Below are positions 45,002 through 54,035 of a stretch of DNA of 60,974 nucleotides, one piece after another (the first letter of the stretch is position 1; the number at the start of each line of letters is the position of its first letter). The notes under the pieces were generated by a model. The model saw only the letters and a program-made list of their open reading frames with translations. It did not search any database and was not told the origin of the DNA. The position numbers were made by a program, and so were the translations under genes. This stretch comes from Brucella daejeonensis (GTDB lineage: Bacteria; Pseudomonadota; Alphaproteobacteria; Rhizobiales; Rhizobiaceae), in NCBI RefSeq assembly GCF_014199265.1, contig NZ_JACIJG010000019.1:1-60974 (forward strand). Direction: 5' to 3'.

Positions 45002-45769
45002 TTATTTAGCAGCCATGCGCAGAGCGCCATCGAGACGAATGACTTCACCATTCAGCATCTGGTTTTCAGCAATATGGCGCACAAGCGCGGCATATTCCGC
45101 TGGCTTTCCGAGACGCGACGGGAAGGGCACCGATGCGCCAAGCGCGTCTTGTACTTCCTGCGGCATGCCCGCCATCATGGGCGTCGCGAAAATTCCCGGT
45201 GCGATCGTGATGACGCGAATGCCATGACGCGCCATTTCACGCGCGACCGGCAGGGTCATGGCCGCAACGCCGCCCTTGGAAGCGGAATAGGCGGCCTGAC
45301 CGATCTGGCCGTCGAAGGCGGCGACCGATGCGGTGTTGACGATAACGCCGCGCTCGCCGCTTTCACCCGGCTCGTTCTTCGCAATGGCCTCGGCAGCCAG
45401 TCGCAGCATGTTGAACGTGCCGATCAGGTTGATCGAAATGGCGCGGGTGAAACTGTCGAGCTTGTGCGCGCCATCACGGCCCAGCACTTTTTCGCCCGGC
45501 GCGATACCGGCGCAGTTGACCAGAGCGTCGATGCGCCCGAAGGCGTTGAGTGCGGCTGCAATCGCCGCTTTGCCGTCGTCCTCGCTGGTGACGTCGGTGC
45601 GTTGGAACAGAGCCGATGTTCCAAATTTCTTTGCCGCTTCTTCGCCTGCCTGCGCGTTCACATCGAGGAGAACAACCTTGCCGCCTGCACCAACAACCAT
45701 TTCGGCAACAGCATTGCCCAGACCGGAGCCCGCGCCAGTGACCAGAAATACGCGATTTTCTATCTGCAT
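45002..45769 (-). CDS. HSD10-type short-chain 3-hydroxyacyl-CoA dehydrogenase
   Basis: A 255-aa short-chain dehydrogenase. It has cofactor motif [12 protein letters not shown]-equivalent VNCAGI, catalytic Ser in NTASVAAF, and Y-x-x-x-K in YSASKGG. It is closest to type II (HSD10) 3-hydroxyacyl-CoA dehydrogenases, which oxidise 2-methyl-3-hydroxybutyryl-CoA and similar substrates. It lies 12 bases downstream of the acyl-CoA synthetase. Confidence 0.92.
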   Translation of the reverse strand: MQIENRVFLVTGAGSGLGNAVAEMVVGAGGKVVLLDVNAQAGEEAAKKFGTSALFQRTDVTSEDDGKAAIAAALNAFGRIDALVNCAGIAPGEKVLGRDGAHKLDSFTRAISINLIGTFNMLRLAAEAIAKNEPGESGERGVIVNTASVAAFDGQIGQAAYSASKGGVAAMTLPVAREMARHGIRVITIAPGIFATPMMAGMPQEVQDALGASVPFPSRLGKPAEYAALVRHIAENQMLNGEVIRLDGALRMAAK

Positions 45770-45781
45770 TTGCCTTGGATC

Positions 45782-47452
45782 CTAATTCTGTTGCTGTTGC
45801 TTTTCGACTTCCGCCTTGCGCAGGAGGAAGCGCTGTATTTTTCCGCTCGGCGTCTTGGGAAGCTCTGCCACGAAATCGATTTCGCGCGGATAGGCATGGG
45901 CGGAAAGCTGCTTCTTGACGTGAAGCGCCAGTTCTTCAGCCAGTTCCTCCGAACCCTCGAAGTTGGGTGCGAGAATGACGAATGCCTTCACAATCTCGGT
46001 GCGCTGTGGGTCGGGAACGCCGACCACCGCAGCCTCGTTGACGGCGGGATGTTCCAGAAGTGCGCTTTCCACGTCAAATGGCCCGATGCGATAGCCCGAC
46101 GAGGTGATGACATCATCGGCACGACCGATGAAGCTGATCGAGCCGTCCGGCTCGAATTCCACCGTATCGCCGGTGCGATAATAGCCGCCGGCGATGGAGG
46201 GCGTGTCCTTCTTGTAATAGCCGGTGAACCACAGCAGCGGCGAATTGTCGATATCGACCGCCAGAACGCCCGGTTCGTTGGGGCCGACTTCGTTTCCGGC
46301 TTCGTCCAGAACAGCAACCCTGTAGCCCGGCATGGCGTAACCTGCCGAACCCTGCCGCACCGGATGTTCAAGGCCGTGGTGGTTGTTGACGACCATGCCC
46401 AGTTCCGTCTGGCCGTAATGATCGTGGATCGGCGTGCAGAGATGGGCATCGAACCAGCGGATCACTTCCGGGTTGAGCGGTTCTCCGGCACTGGAAACCA
46501 CGCGCAGGCGGCCCTTGACGCGGGCGGCAGCTTCCGGTCCGGCCGCCATCAGCAGGCGGAACGCGGTTGGCGATCCGGCAAGGCTCGTTACGCCGAGGCG
46601 TTCGATAATGTCATAGGTGTTTTCAGCGGTGAAACCGCCCTCGTTCAGAATGGTCGCCGCACCCAGAAGGAGCGGACCCGTCACGGCGTAGTAAAGACCA
46701 TAGGCCCAGCCCGGATCGGCGATATTCCAGAAAATGTCGTTGCTGCGCAGGCCAACCGCCTCACGCATATAGGCCCCGAAGGCCATCAGCGCCCGCAACG
46801 GCACCGGAACGCCTTTGGGTAAACCGGCGGTGCCTGAGGTGGACATCATCATGAAGAGGTCGTCACCCTTGCGCAGGACAGGTTCGCACTCGGTCGATGC
46901 CGTCGCCATGGCTGCGCGGAAATCAATATCGCCTTCCGGCAATATCTCGCCGGGGGCGAGAATGGTTGCAACGCGGGGGCAGTTTTCCACTTCCGTCAGC
47001 TTGGCGCGGTTAGTCATATTGGTGACGACCAGCTTCGCGCCGCTGGTGCCGAAGCGCTGTTCGATGGCTTTGGGGCCAAAGGCGGTGAAGAGCGGCTGGT
47101 AGATAGCGCCGATACGCCATGCGCCCAGAATGGTGGCGATCAGATCCACCGTGCGCGGCAAAAGGCCAGCCACCACGTCGCCCGTGCCGACACCGGCGTC
47201 CTTCAGGACGTTGCCGACGTGGGCGGACAGGTCGCGCAGGTCCTCGAAGGTGAATTCGCTCAAATTTCCGCTGGCGGAAATAGTGCGCAGCGCAATACGG
47301 TTTTCGCCCACATAACGGTCGCAGCATTCGACGCAGGCGTTGATGCCCGTATCGGGATTTCCCTGAAGCAGTGCAATGGCATTTTCGATTTGAAACTGCG
47401 CCACGGCGTCATCATAGCGCACACGCAGCGCTGAAACTGCTGTTCCAGTCAT
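45782..47452 (-). CDS. acyl-CoA synthetase (AMP-forming)
   Basis: A 556-aa adenylate-forming ligase that activates a carboxylic acid to its CoA thioester. The P-loop is STSGTAGLPKG, followed by YGQTE, the Y-x-T-G-D motif in YYRTGDTV and the catalytic lysine in TPSGKIQR. The C-terminus ends in a short run of glutamines. GGGAGGA precedes the ATG. It heads the operon, divergent from an AraC regulator. An acetate- or medium-chain-type substrate fits. Confidence 0.93.
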   Translation of the reverse strand: MTGTAVSALRVRYDDAVAQFQIENAIALLQGNPDTGINACVECCDRYVGENRIALRTISASGNLSEFTFEDLRDLSAHVGNVLKDAGVGTGDVVAGLLPRTVDLIATILGAWRIGAIYQPLFTAFGPKAIEQRFGTSGAKLVVTNMTNRAKLTEVENCPRVATILAPGEILPEGDIDFRAAMATASTECEPVLRKGDDLFMMMSTSGTAGLPKGVPVPLRALMAFGAYMREAVGLRSNDIFWNIADPGWAYGLYYAVTGPLLLGAATILNEGGFTAENTYDIIERLGVTSLAGSPTAFRLLMAAGPEAAARVKGRLRVVSSAGEPLNPEVIRWFDAHLCTPIHDHYGQTELGMVVNNHHGLEHPVRQGSAGYAMPGYRVAVLDEAGNEVGPNEPGVLAVDIDNSPLLWFTGYYKKDTPSIAGGYYRTGDTVEFEPDGSISFIGRADDVITSSGYRIGPFDVESALLEHPAVNEAAVVGVPDPQRTEIVKAFVILAPNFEGSEELAEELALHVKKQLSAHAYPREIDFVAELPKTPSGKIQRFLLRKAEVEKQQQQN

Positions 47453-47540
47453 TCCGGCATTCCTCCCAGAGCTTCCATTGCAGTCCCCACACCAGACGGC
47501 TCCTCTTGAGGGCTGCTCGGATAAGGTTATTCACCCGATC

Positions 47541-47589
47541 ATTGCAAACAATGACATTTGATGCATTAATCGGTGATCGTTTTTGCAAT
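47541..47589. promoter_or_regulatory. candidate operator in divergent region
   Basis: ATTGCAAA (47541-47548) and TTTGCAAT (47582-47589) are perfect inverted arms in the 148-base gap between the acyl-CoA synthetase and the AraC gene. The inner sequence also carries TGATGCATTAATC. It is a plausible binding region for the AraC regulator. Confidence 0.35.
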
Positions 47590-47600
47590 ATGTTGGTCGC

Positions 47601-48590
47601 ATGGAACGCCATAATATCACACCTGGCTTCGTAGAGGATGCATTGGATTGCGTGCGTCAGCGCGGTATGGACACGGCTTCGCTGATGGCTGCTATCGGAT
47701 TGCCGGAAACGGTCACAGAACCCGTTACCAATGTTGAGTATGGTCATCTGTGGTGGCTGATTGCCGAGACGATCGAGGATGAATTCTTCGGCCTTGCGGC
47801 GCGCCCCATGCGCCCCGGCAGTTTCAATCTGCTGTGCCATGCGGTTCTACATGCGGGCACGCTTGAGCGCGCCCTGCGACGCGCCTTGCAGTTTCTCAAT
47901 GTCGTATTGGACGATCCGCGCGGCGAATTGCGCATTCGTGACGGCATGGCGCATGTCGTTCTCCGCGACGCCGGACCACCGCGTCCGGCCTTCGCCTATC
48001 GCGCCTATTGGCTGATCCTGATGGGGATCGCCTGCTGGCTTGTGGGGCGGCGCATTCCGCTGCGCACACTCGATTTTGCCTGTCCCGCGCCAGTGCACCG
48101 GCAGGATTATCGCCAATTCTTCGGCGCTCCGGTTCATTTTGACCAACCGGAGACGCAGCTGGTTTTTGCCTCGTCTTATCTGACGCTGCCCATCATTCGC
48201 TCCGATGCGGCGCTGGAAAGTTTTCTGCGTGAAGCGCCCGCCAATATCCTGATCCGCTATCGCCACGACAACGATATTTCCGCCCGTGTGCGCGCGCATC
48301 TGGGCGCGATGTCCGCACAGGAATGGCCGTCCTTCGAGGATATGGCGGCAAGGCTCGGCATGTCCGCGCCGACCCTGCGCCGCAGGCTGAAGGCCGAAGG
48401 GCAGAGTTTTGGTGCGATCCGGGACGAATTGCGTTTTGTCATCGCGCAGCGGCTCTTGCAGGATAAAAAACACAGCATCGCGGAAGTGGCTGCGGAACTG
48501 GGCTACAGCGAGCCGAGCGCCTTTTATCGTGCATTCCAGAAATGGATCGGCCAGAGCCCCGGACGGTTCAGGTTGGTGCAGAACGGATAA
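47601..48590 (+). CDS. AraC-family transcriptional regulator (OruR/ArgR-like type)
   Basis: A 329-aa regulator with the long N-terminal arabinose-binding-like domain of the PQQ/ornithine-regulator class, containing GYAHLWWLIAET-like and AYRAYWLILMG segments. The C-terminal AraC helix-turn-helix pair is FEDMAARLGMSAPTLRRRLKAEG and EVAAELGYSEPSAFYRAFQKW. I start at ATG 47601. It is divergent from the acyl-CoA operon and probably activates it. Confidence 0.9.
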   Translation: MERHNITPGFVEDALDCVRQRGMDTASLMAAIGLPETVTEPVTNVEYGHLWWLIAETIEDEFFGLAARPMRPGSFNLLCHAVLHAGTLERALRRALQFLNVVLDDPRGELRIRDGMAHVVLRDAGPPRPAFAYRAYWLILMGIACWLVGRRIPLRTLDFACPAPVHRQDYRQFFGAPVHFDQPETQLVFASSYLTLPIIRSDAALESFLREAPANILIRYRHDNDISARVRAHLGAMSAQEWPSFEDMAARLGMSAPTLRRRLKAEGQSFGAIRDELRFVIAQRLLQDKKHSIAEVAAELGYSEPSAFYRAFQKWIGQSPGRFRLVQNG

Positions 48591-48715
48591 TCGGCTGCGG
48601 GTTCTATCCCGGCAAGATGGCTTTCGTGAAACACGTTCCTGTTTTAATTCCGGGTTCAGTCTGGTACCTCGTAGCCATCACGCCTTGGCAAAAGCGGTGT
48701 GGCGACGAGGATAAG

Positions 48716-49414
48716 ATGAGTACAGCCGTCGATAAAACAAAGCTCCGGTTGTTGCCGGTGTTTGCAGGGATGGACGAAGCGGCCTTCGACCAGCTTTTCG
48801 GACAGGCGATCCATCGTGCCGTACCGAAAGGTTCCGCTGTTTTCAAACAGGGCGAAGAGGCGCACCATTTTTTTCTGCTGCTCAAGGGGCGTTTGAAGGT
48901 CATGCAGGTAACCGCCGATGGCCAGCAAATCATCGTGCGGGTAGTCAATCCGGGTGATTTGTTCGGGTTTGCGCTGGCCTTGGGGCGCAGGGACTATCCG
49001 GCGACTCCGGTTGCCGCCGTAGACAGTGCGATTCTTGCCTGGCCGATGTCGATGATGACGGAGTTCATGGCGCATAATCCGGCTTTTGCCGTCAATGCCA
49101 TGCAGATGATCGGACGCCGCCTGGATGCCGCGCACAGCCGTATTCGCGAGATATCGACCCAGGAGGTCGAGCAGCGTGTCGCTCACGCTGTTTTGCGGCT
49201 GGTCAGGGAAGCAGGTGTCGAGGATGTCGGCGGGATGCGGATCGACTTTCCCGTCTCCAGACAGGATATTGCGGAATTGACCGGAACGACGCTCCACACG
49301 GTATCGCGCATCGTCAGCCAGTGGCAGAGCAAAGGCTGGGTGGAAGGCGGAAGGCAAACCTTGCTTGTACGCGATCTCCGGCGTCTGAAAATCATCGCCG
49401 AAGATGAGAGTTAA
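48716..49414 (+). CDS. Crp/Fnr-family transcriptional regulator
   Basis: A 232-aa regulator with an N-terminal cyclic-nucleotide-binding-like barrel (FKQGEEAHHFFLLLKGRLKV) and a C-terminal winged helix (SRQDIAELTGTTLHTVSRIVSQW). It has no N-terminal cysteine cluster, so it is not an oxygen-sensing Fe-S Fnr. The recognition helix H-T-V-S-R resembles NnrR/FixK-type members that read TTG-N8-CAA sites. It converges on ubiV; an FNR-type box lies upstream of ubiT. I start at ATG 48716 after GACGAGG. The adjacency suggests it regulates that cluster. Confidence 0.9.
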   Translation: MSTAVDKTKLRLLPVFAGMDEAAFDQLFGQAIHRAVPKGSAVFKQGEEAHHFFLLLKGRLKVMQVTADGQQIIVRVVNPGDLFGFALALGRRDYPATPVAAVDSAILAWPMSMMTEFMAHNPAFAVNAMQMIGRRLDAAHSRIREISTQEVEQRVAHAVLRLVREAGVEDVGGMRIDFPVSRQDIAELTGTTLHTVSRIVSQWQSKGWVEGGRQTLLVRDLRRLKIIAEDES

Positions 49415-49429
49415 GTCGCCTTTATCATA

Positions 49430-50350
49430 TCAATGCGCGGTTGCGGAACGTTGCCTGCTGATCCAGGCCGCGCCGATATTTCCGTGTAGGAAGCCGTTTG
49501 AAAGCGGCACATTCGGATAAAGCTCGCGTAAGCGGGCCGCACCTTCTTCCGGACCGATCTTGTTGTCCAGAACCTCTTTATGAACGCCGGCAACCGCGAC
49601 CATATCGCAATCCTGCGGCGAGAGCCTGAAGCGCCTGACCCCTGCCTGTAGCAAGTCCGGCATATCCTCTATCAGTGACTGGCAGGTATGCGACAGCGTC
49701 TGCACGCCGTTCAATGCGAGAAAGGGCTGGCTGTCCAGCGTTCTGACAGGCAGGCCATCTGGTTCCTCACCGCAAACGAACTGGCAGTTATCCTTTATGT
49801 GCCCCTTGGAGCGTGCGTGCGCGCAGCGCGCCGATATGGCCAGAGGTACACGCCCGAAAGTGAAGACCTCGAACGCGATGCCGGGTGCCCCCTTGACGAT
49901 CTCATGGATCGAACTGACGGGAAGTTCGGGCGGCAGGCAGATCGAGTGCGCGCCTCGCGCAGACAAAACCTTGGCAGTCGCTGCATTATAGACATTGACC
50001 AGCGGGCCAACGGAATGCGGCACACCCGACAAAAGCCCGAGCGCCGACAGGTCGTTGGCTTCCACCGGCAGTGTGGCCTTTTCGATCATCTGGCGAATCT
50101 GCTTTGCTTCCCGCTCCAGCATCACAAGCGCCAAAGAACCGAGGCTGACCTCTTTTCCGGCGCGCTGGAGCCGCTCAATGACCGCATCCATATAAGGCGC
50201 CATGAAATGGAAGCGTTTGGAGCAGACGATCTCGCCCACGGTCACATGGCTGATCGGCGCTTCATCGGCGATACGGAAATAAAAGTCCCTCCATTTCGGT
50301 CCATTCCACAGAAACAGAAGGGGACCGAGGCTGAGGCTTGCAGCAGACAT
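49430..50350 (-). CDS. ubiV: oxygen-independent ubiquinone hydroxylation protein UbiV
   Basis: A 306-aa U32-peptidase-like protein. With UbiU it performs the hydroxylations of ubiquinone synthesis without O2. The cysteines expected to hold a 4Fe-4S cluster are visible: one in GEIVCSKRF and three in SARCAHAR and NCQFVCGEE. It lies two bases after ubiU. Distinguished from protease U32 members by its position between ubiU and a Crp/Fnr gene. Confidence 0.9.
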   Translation of the reverse strand: MSAASLSLGPLLFLWNGPKWRDFYFRIADEAPISHVTVGEIVCSKRFHFMAPYMDAVIERLQRAGKEVSLGSLALVMLEREAKQIRQMIEKATLPVEANDLSALGLLSGVPHSVGPLVNVYNAATAKVLSARGAHSICLPPELPVSSIHEIVKGAPGIAFEVFTFGRVPLAISARCAHARSKGHIKDNCQFVCGEEPDGLPVRTLDSQPFLALNGVQTLSHTCQSLIEDMPDLLQAGVRRFRLSPQDCDMVAVAGVHKEVLDNKIGPEEGAARLRELYPNVPLSNGFLHGNIGAAWISRQRSATAH

Positions 50351-50352
50351 AT

Positions 50353-51330
50353 CTATCTCCAGCGTTTTTCATAGGCACCCGAAGTCGTCTGCTGGCCTTC
50401 GCTCAGCAAACGGAGACGGGAGAGCAGGGCGGCCCGCTTCTCGGGGCTGGCGGCCAGCGTCTGGCGCAATGTGGAAACGACTTCACCGACATAGGCCTTG
50501 CCGCGTTGCCGACCTTCGATCTTGAGCGCGGAAACGCCGGCGGCTCGCAACTCGTCCATATGGTCCATGACATCGAGTGAAATGGGGTCCTCGAAAGCAT
50601 ATCCCTGCTCGTTGCCAATATTGAACCGGCCCTTGCAGAGGGTAGGGTAACCCGCCGGCTCACCATGGGGGAAGCGATTGATCGTGTAGTCGCCAAGCTC
50701 GGAGACCAGTTCGCTGCCGTCCTGCCTGTAGCGGACATGGCTTGCCGGGGAACAGACGCCGTTCATATTGGGAGAACGGCCTGTGGCATAAGATGACAGC
50801 GAACAGCGGCCTTCCGCCATCACGCATAATCCGCCGAAGACGAACACTTCCATCTCGCAGTCGATCTTGCGGCCAAGCCGTGCAATATCGGGAATGGTCA
50901 GGACGCGGGGCAGTACGACCCGCTTCGCATTGAATGCATCGACAAGAAATCCGATCGCATCTGCATTGGATGCGGACGCCTGAACCGACACGTGAAGCCG
51001 TTGTGCCGGATGTTTCTCGGCCGTATAGGCCATCAGTCCGAAATCAGCCAGGATGACGGCATCCGCGCCGAGGGCTGCGGCATCGTCGACGGCCTGATAC
51101 CAGATTTGTTCATCGCCAGCGCGCATGAAGGTATTGATGGCGACGAAGACCTGCGTCTTGCGTGCGTGGGCAAACTGGATCGCATCGCGCAATTCCTGTC
51201 GGCTGAAATTGAGGCCAGGAAAATTGCGTGCGTTGGTTTCGTCGCGGAACCCGCAATAGACGGCGTCCGCGCCCGCAGCTACCGCTTCGTGCAATGCCGA
51301 GGGCGTACCTGCAGGACAGATCAGTTCCAC
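50353..51330 (-). CDS. ubiU: oxygen-independent ubiquinone hydroxylation protein UbiU
   Basis: A 325-aa U32-family protein that partners UbiV. The N-terminus is ELICPAGTPSALHEAVAAGADAVYCGF, followed by the cysteine region GLCVMAEGRCSLSSY, NGVCSPA and TLCKGRFN, which should bind a 4Fe-4S cluster. It overlaps the ubiT end by ten bases. In Proteobacteria it is needed for ubiquinone under anoxia. Confidence 0.92.
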   Translation of the reverse strand: MELICPAGTPSALHEAVAAGADAVYCGFRDETNARNFPGLNFSRQELRDAIQFAHARKTQVFVAINTFMRAGDEQIWYQAVDDAAALGADAVILADFGLMAYTAEKHPAQRLHVSVQASASNADAIGFLVDAFNAKRVVLPRVLTIPDIARLGRKIDCEMEVFVFGGLCVMAEGRCSLSSYATGRSPNMNGVCSPASHVRYRQDGSELVSELGDYTINRFPHGEPAGYPTLCKGRFNIGNEQGYAFEDPISLDVMDHMDELRAAGVSALKIEGRQRGKAYVGEVVSTLRQTLAASPEKRAALLSRLRLLSEGQQTTSGAYEKRWR

Positions 51331-51830
51331 CTTTCAGCCTCCTTGCCAATGGCCTTTTCGCGCACGAAACTTGCGAAGCCGCGAACCATCGGGGAAAACG
51401 GCCCTGCGCTGGCGCCGAGATCTGACGGAAGATCGATATTGCAGTCGTCAAGCGCGTTGCGCAAAGCGAGCATGGCCTCCATGTCGCCGGTTACGGTTAT
51501 ATCGCGGGAAAAGAACAGCGCATCTCCATCAAGCCTGCCTTCAAGGAGTGCGAGAAGCATGACCAGAGGTCCCTCGATTCCCGCATCGACATCTGCGTTT
51601 TCGCTCTCACGCATGATCCTGATACGCGGCTTGTCGGGCTCAACCACAAAAGCGAAAGGAAGATCGGAAGGATGGAACCGGAAGCGCTTCCTTGCATGAT
51701 CGCCCAATCGCTCGAAAAGGCCCGGATGGCTGCGCATCACCTGAAAGAAGATGCGCGAGACGAAAGGGGCCAGCAGAAATGGCGGCACGAGCCGGGCTGG
51801 CGTAACAACAGCCCCAGGTATTTTCATCAT
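51321..51830 (-). CDS. ubiT: anaerobic ubiquinone synthesis accessory protein UbiT
   Basis: A 169-aa SCP2-domain lipid-binding protein, part of the UbiTUV trio, thought to carry hydrophobic ubiquinone intermediates. The SCP2 region includes LGDHARKRFRFHPSDLPFAFVV. It is the first gene of the minus-strand operon, ~65 bases from a perfect FNR-type box. Confidence 0.88.
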   Translation of the reverse strand: MMKIPGAVVTPARLVPPFLLAPFVSRIFFQVMRSHPGLFERLGDHARKRFRFHPSDLPFAFVVEPDKPRIRIMRESENADVDAGIEGPLVMLLALLEGRLDGDALFFSRDITVTGDMEAMLALRNALDDCNIDLPSDLGASAGPFSPMVRGFASFVREKAIGKEAERWN

Positions 51831-51894
51831 GACTCAGCTCCGGTGAGCTATAGAAGTTGTGCCGGACATTTATGCGATTCATAGCAGGAAGAGT

Positions 51895-51908
51895 TTGATT
51901 CAGATCAA
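51895..51908. promoter_or_regulatory. FNR/FixK-type box between ubiT and ubiD
   Basis: TTGAT-TCAG-ATCAA is a perfect match to the FNR/anaerobox consensus. If it acts as a class II site for ubiT (centre at -41.5), the start of transcription would fall near 51860 and the -10 hexamer near 51867-51872 (TAAATG on the minus strand), leaving a 30-base leader. For ubiD the same spacing would place the start at its ATG, so ubiTUV is the likelier target. Confidence 0.8.
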
Positions 51909-51943
51909 AGACGGCGAGAGAATTCAGCGTCCAAAAGTCGAGC

Positions 51944-53455
51944 ATGAAAACAGGCTCTTCTTTATTCGCGAATTACGATTGTCTGCAAAGTTTTGCGTCG
52001 GAGCTTGAACGGCGCAACGATCTCGTTCGGATCGAGCGTCCGGTATCGCTTGTTCACGAGATAACCGAAATTCACAAACGCGTATTGGAGAAGGACGGCC
52101 CGGCCCTGCTGTTCAAGCGGCCTGTCGATGCTAACGGTCGGGTGCATTCCATTCCGCTTCTTGCCAACCTCTTCGGCTCAAAGCGACGGATCGCATGGGG
52201 TTTGGGGTGCGAACCCGAAGGCATTGCGGACTTGGCGGAAATGCTGGCGGAATTGCGCTCGCCAAACCCTCCGCGGTCGGCGGGGGAAATATGGAGCAAG
52301 CTGCCGCTGGCCAGGGCTGCGTTGAACATGCGCCTGCGCCGCACCAGGCGGGCTTCGGTGCATGAAAACGTTCTGGAAGGCGATGCAGTCGACCTCGATA
52401 TCCTGCCGATTCAATGGTGTTGGCCGGGCGAGCCAGCGCCGCTTGTCACCTGGCCGTTGGCCATCACGCAGGCGCCGGACGATCCGTCGGATATCAATGT
52501 CGGCATCTATCGAATGCAGAAGCTCGGACGTAACAAGCTGATCATGCGCTGGCTGGCGCATCGCGGCGGTGCACGCCATCACCGCATGTGGCAGCAGCGA
52601 GGGGAGCATATGCCTGTCGCGATTGCGATTGGTGCCGACCCGGCAACAATTCTTGCTGCGGTCATGCCGTTGCCTGAAGGAATGAGCGAACTGGCTTTTT
52701 CGGGCCTGCTTGCCGGTCGCAGGCCGTCCATTGCGTCAGGACGCACGGTGCCCTTGCCGGTGCCTGCAAATGCGGAGATCGTTCTTGAAGGCTATGTTTC
52801 TGTCTCGGAGACGGCTCCCGAAGGTCCCTATGGCGACCACACCGGCTATTATAACAGCGTCGAGGAATTTCCGGTCATGCATGTGACCGCGATCACGATG
52901 CGCAGGAAACCGCTTTATCTTTCGACCTATACAGGACGTCCGCCGGACGAGCCGTCCCGGCTGGGTGAGGTGATGAACGACCTGTTCGTGCCCGTGGTCC
53001 GCAAGCAGTTTCCCGAAATCGTCGATCTGTGGCTGCCGCCAGCAGCATGTTCCTATCGCGCAATGGTGGTTTCGATCGACAAGCGCTATCCCGGTCAGGC
53101 ACGGCGGCTGATGATGGGGCTTTGGTCTTTCCTGTCTCAGTTCAGCTATACCAAACTCATTATCACGGTCGATCCCGACATAAACATACGCAACTGGGAC
53201 GATGTCCTGTGGGCGCTTTCGACCCGTTTCGATGCCAGCCGGGATATTGTCGTCCTTTCCGACACGCCGGTGGATTATCTCGATTTCGCGTCTCCACGCT
53301 CCGGCCTGGGTGGAAAACTCGGTCTCGATGCGACCAACAAGATCGACGCCGAAACCGAACGGGAATGGGGCTCCGTTTTGAAGATGAACGATGAAGTGGT
53401 CGCGCGCGTGGACGCAATCTGGAACGAACTCGGGCTTGATCGGGAGAAAATGTAA
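51944..53455 (+). CDS. ubiD: UbiD-family 4-hydroxy-3-polyprenylbenzoate decarboxylase
   Basis: A 503-aa prenylated-FMN-dependent decarboxylase. The catalytic region SETAPEGPYGDHTGYY contains the conserved glutamates, and the prFMN/metal-binding part includes LPIQWCWPGE. Removes the ring carboxyl in ubiquinone synthesis if the substrate is the ubiquinone precursor. It is coupled to ubiX, which supplies the cofactor (ATGA-type overlap of one base). The neighbouring ubiTUV genes support the ubiquinone role. Confidence 0.9.
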   Translation: MKTGSSLFANYDCLQSFASELERRNDLVRIERPVSLVHEITEIHKRVLEKDGPALLFKRPVDANGRVHSIPLLANLFGSKRRIAWGLGCEPEGIADLAEMLAELRSPNPPRSAGEIWSKLPLARAALNMRLRRTRRASVHENVLEGDAVDLDILPIQWCWPGEPAPLVTWPLAITQAPDDPSDINVGIYRMQKLGRNKLIMRWLAHRGGARHHRMWQQRGEHMPVAIAIGADPATILAAVMPLPEGMSELAFSGLLAGRRPSIASGRTVPLPVPANAEIVLEGYVSVSETAPEGPYGDHTGYYNSVEEFPVMHVTAITMRRKPLYLSTYTGRPPDEPSRLGEVMNDLFVPVVRKQFPEIVDLWLPPAACSYRAMVVSIDKRYPGQARRLMMGLWSFLSQFSYTKLIITVDPDINIRNWDDVLWALSTRFDASRDIVVLSDTPVDYLDFASPRSGLGGKLGLDATNKIDAETEREWGSVLKMNDEVVARVDAIWNELGLDREKM

Positions 53456-54033
53456 TGAAGCGGGTCGTCGTCGGCATTTCAGGCGCGTCTGGCGCATTGA
53501 TTTCACTAAAATTGCTGGAGCTTCTTGCCTCCATGGACGGGGTCGAAACCCACCTCGTCATATCCAATGCCGCGCAACAGACATTGCGCCATGAATTGGG
53601 GCCGGACGGCTACTCGCTTTTGCACAGCTTCGCGCGATGCAATTATTCGGCGGGCGATATCGGTGCAGCAATTGCCAGCGGATCGGTTGCCACAACGGGC
53701 ATGATCGTTGCGCCATGTTCGATGCGTACGCTTGCGGCGATTGCGAGCGGCTACAGCGACAATCTGCTGACCCGTGCAGCCGACGTTCATTTGAAAGAGC
53801 GGCGCAAGCTCGTGCTGATTGCCCGCGAGACGCCGCTCCATCTGGTTCATTTGCGCAATATGTGCACCGTGACCGAAATGGGCGCCATCGTGATGCCGCC
53901 CGTTCCCGCATTTTATTTCAATCCGCAAACGGTCGAAGATGTCGCCGGTCAGATCGCAGCGAGAGCCATCGACCTGATCGGTATCGGCACAAGGCAGTCC
54001 GAAAGTTGGGCGGGGATTGCCAGAACCGGCTGA
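53455..54033 (+). CDS. ubiX: flavin prenyltransferase UbiX
   Basis: A 192-aa flavoprotein that prenylates FMN to make the UbiD cofactor. The N-terminal GISGASGALISLKLLELL, the mid-region APCSMRTLAAIASGYSDNL, and ERRKLVLIARETPLHLVHLRNM are typical. It overlaps the ubiD stop by one base. It converges on the M24 peptidase gene two bases away. Confidence 0.94.
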   Translation: MKRVVVGISGASGALISLKLLELLASMDGVETHLVISNAAQQTLRHELGPDGYSLLHSFARCNYSAGDIGAAIASGSVATTGMIVAPCSMRTLAAIASGYSDNLLTRAADVHLKERRKLVLIARETPLHLVHLRNMCTVTEMGAIVMPPVPAFYFNPQTVEDVAGQIAARAIDLIGIGTRQSESWAGIARTG

Positions 54034-54035
54034 AG

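Noticed and set aside
44933..46822. 629-aa plus-strand open frame
   Set aside because: Antisense to the SDR and acyl-CoA synthetase genes; no motif or ribosome site supports it.
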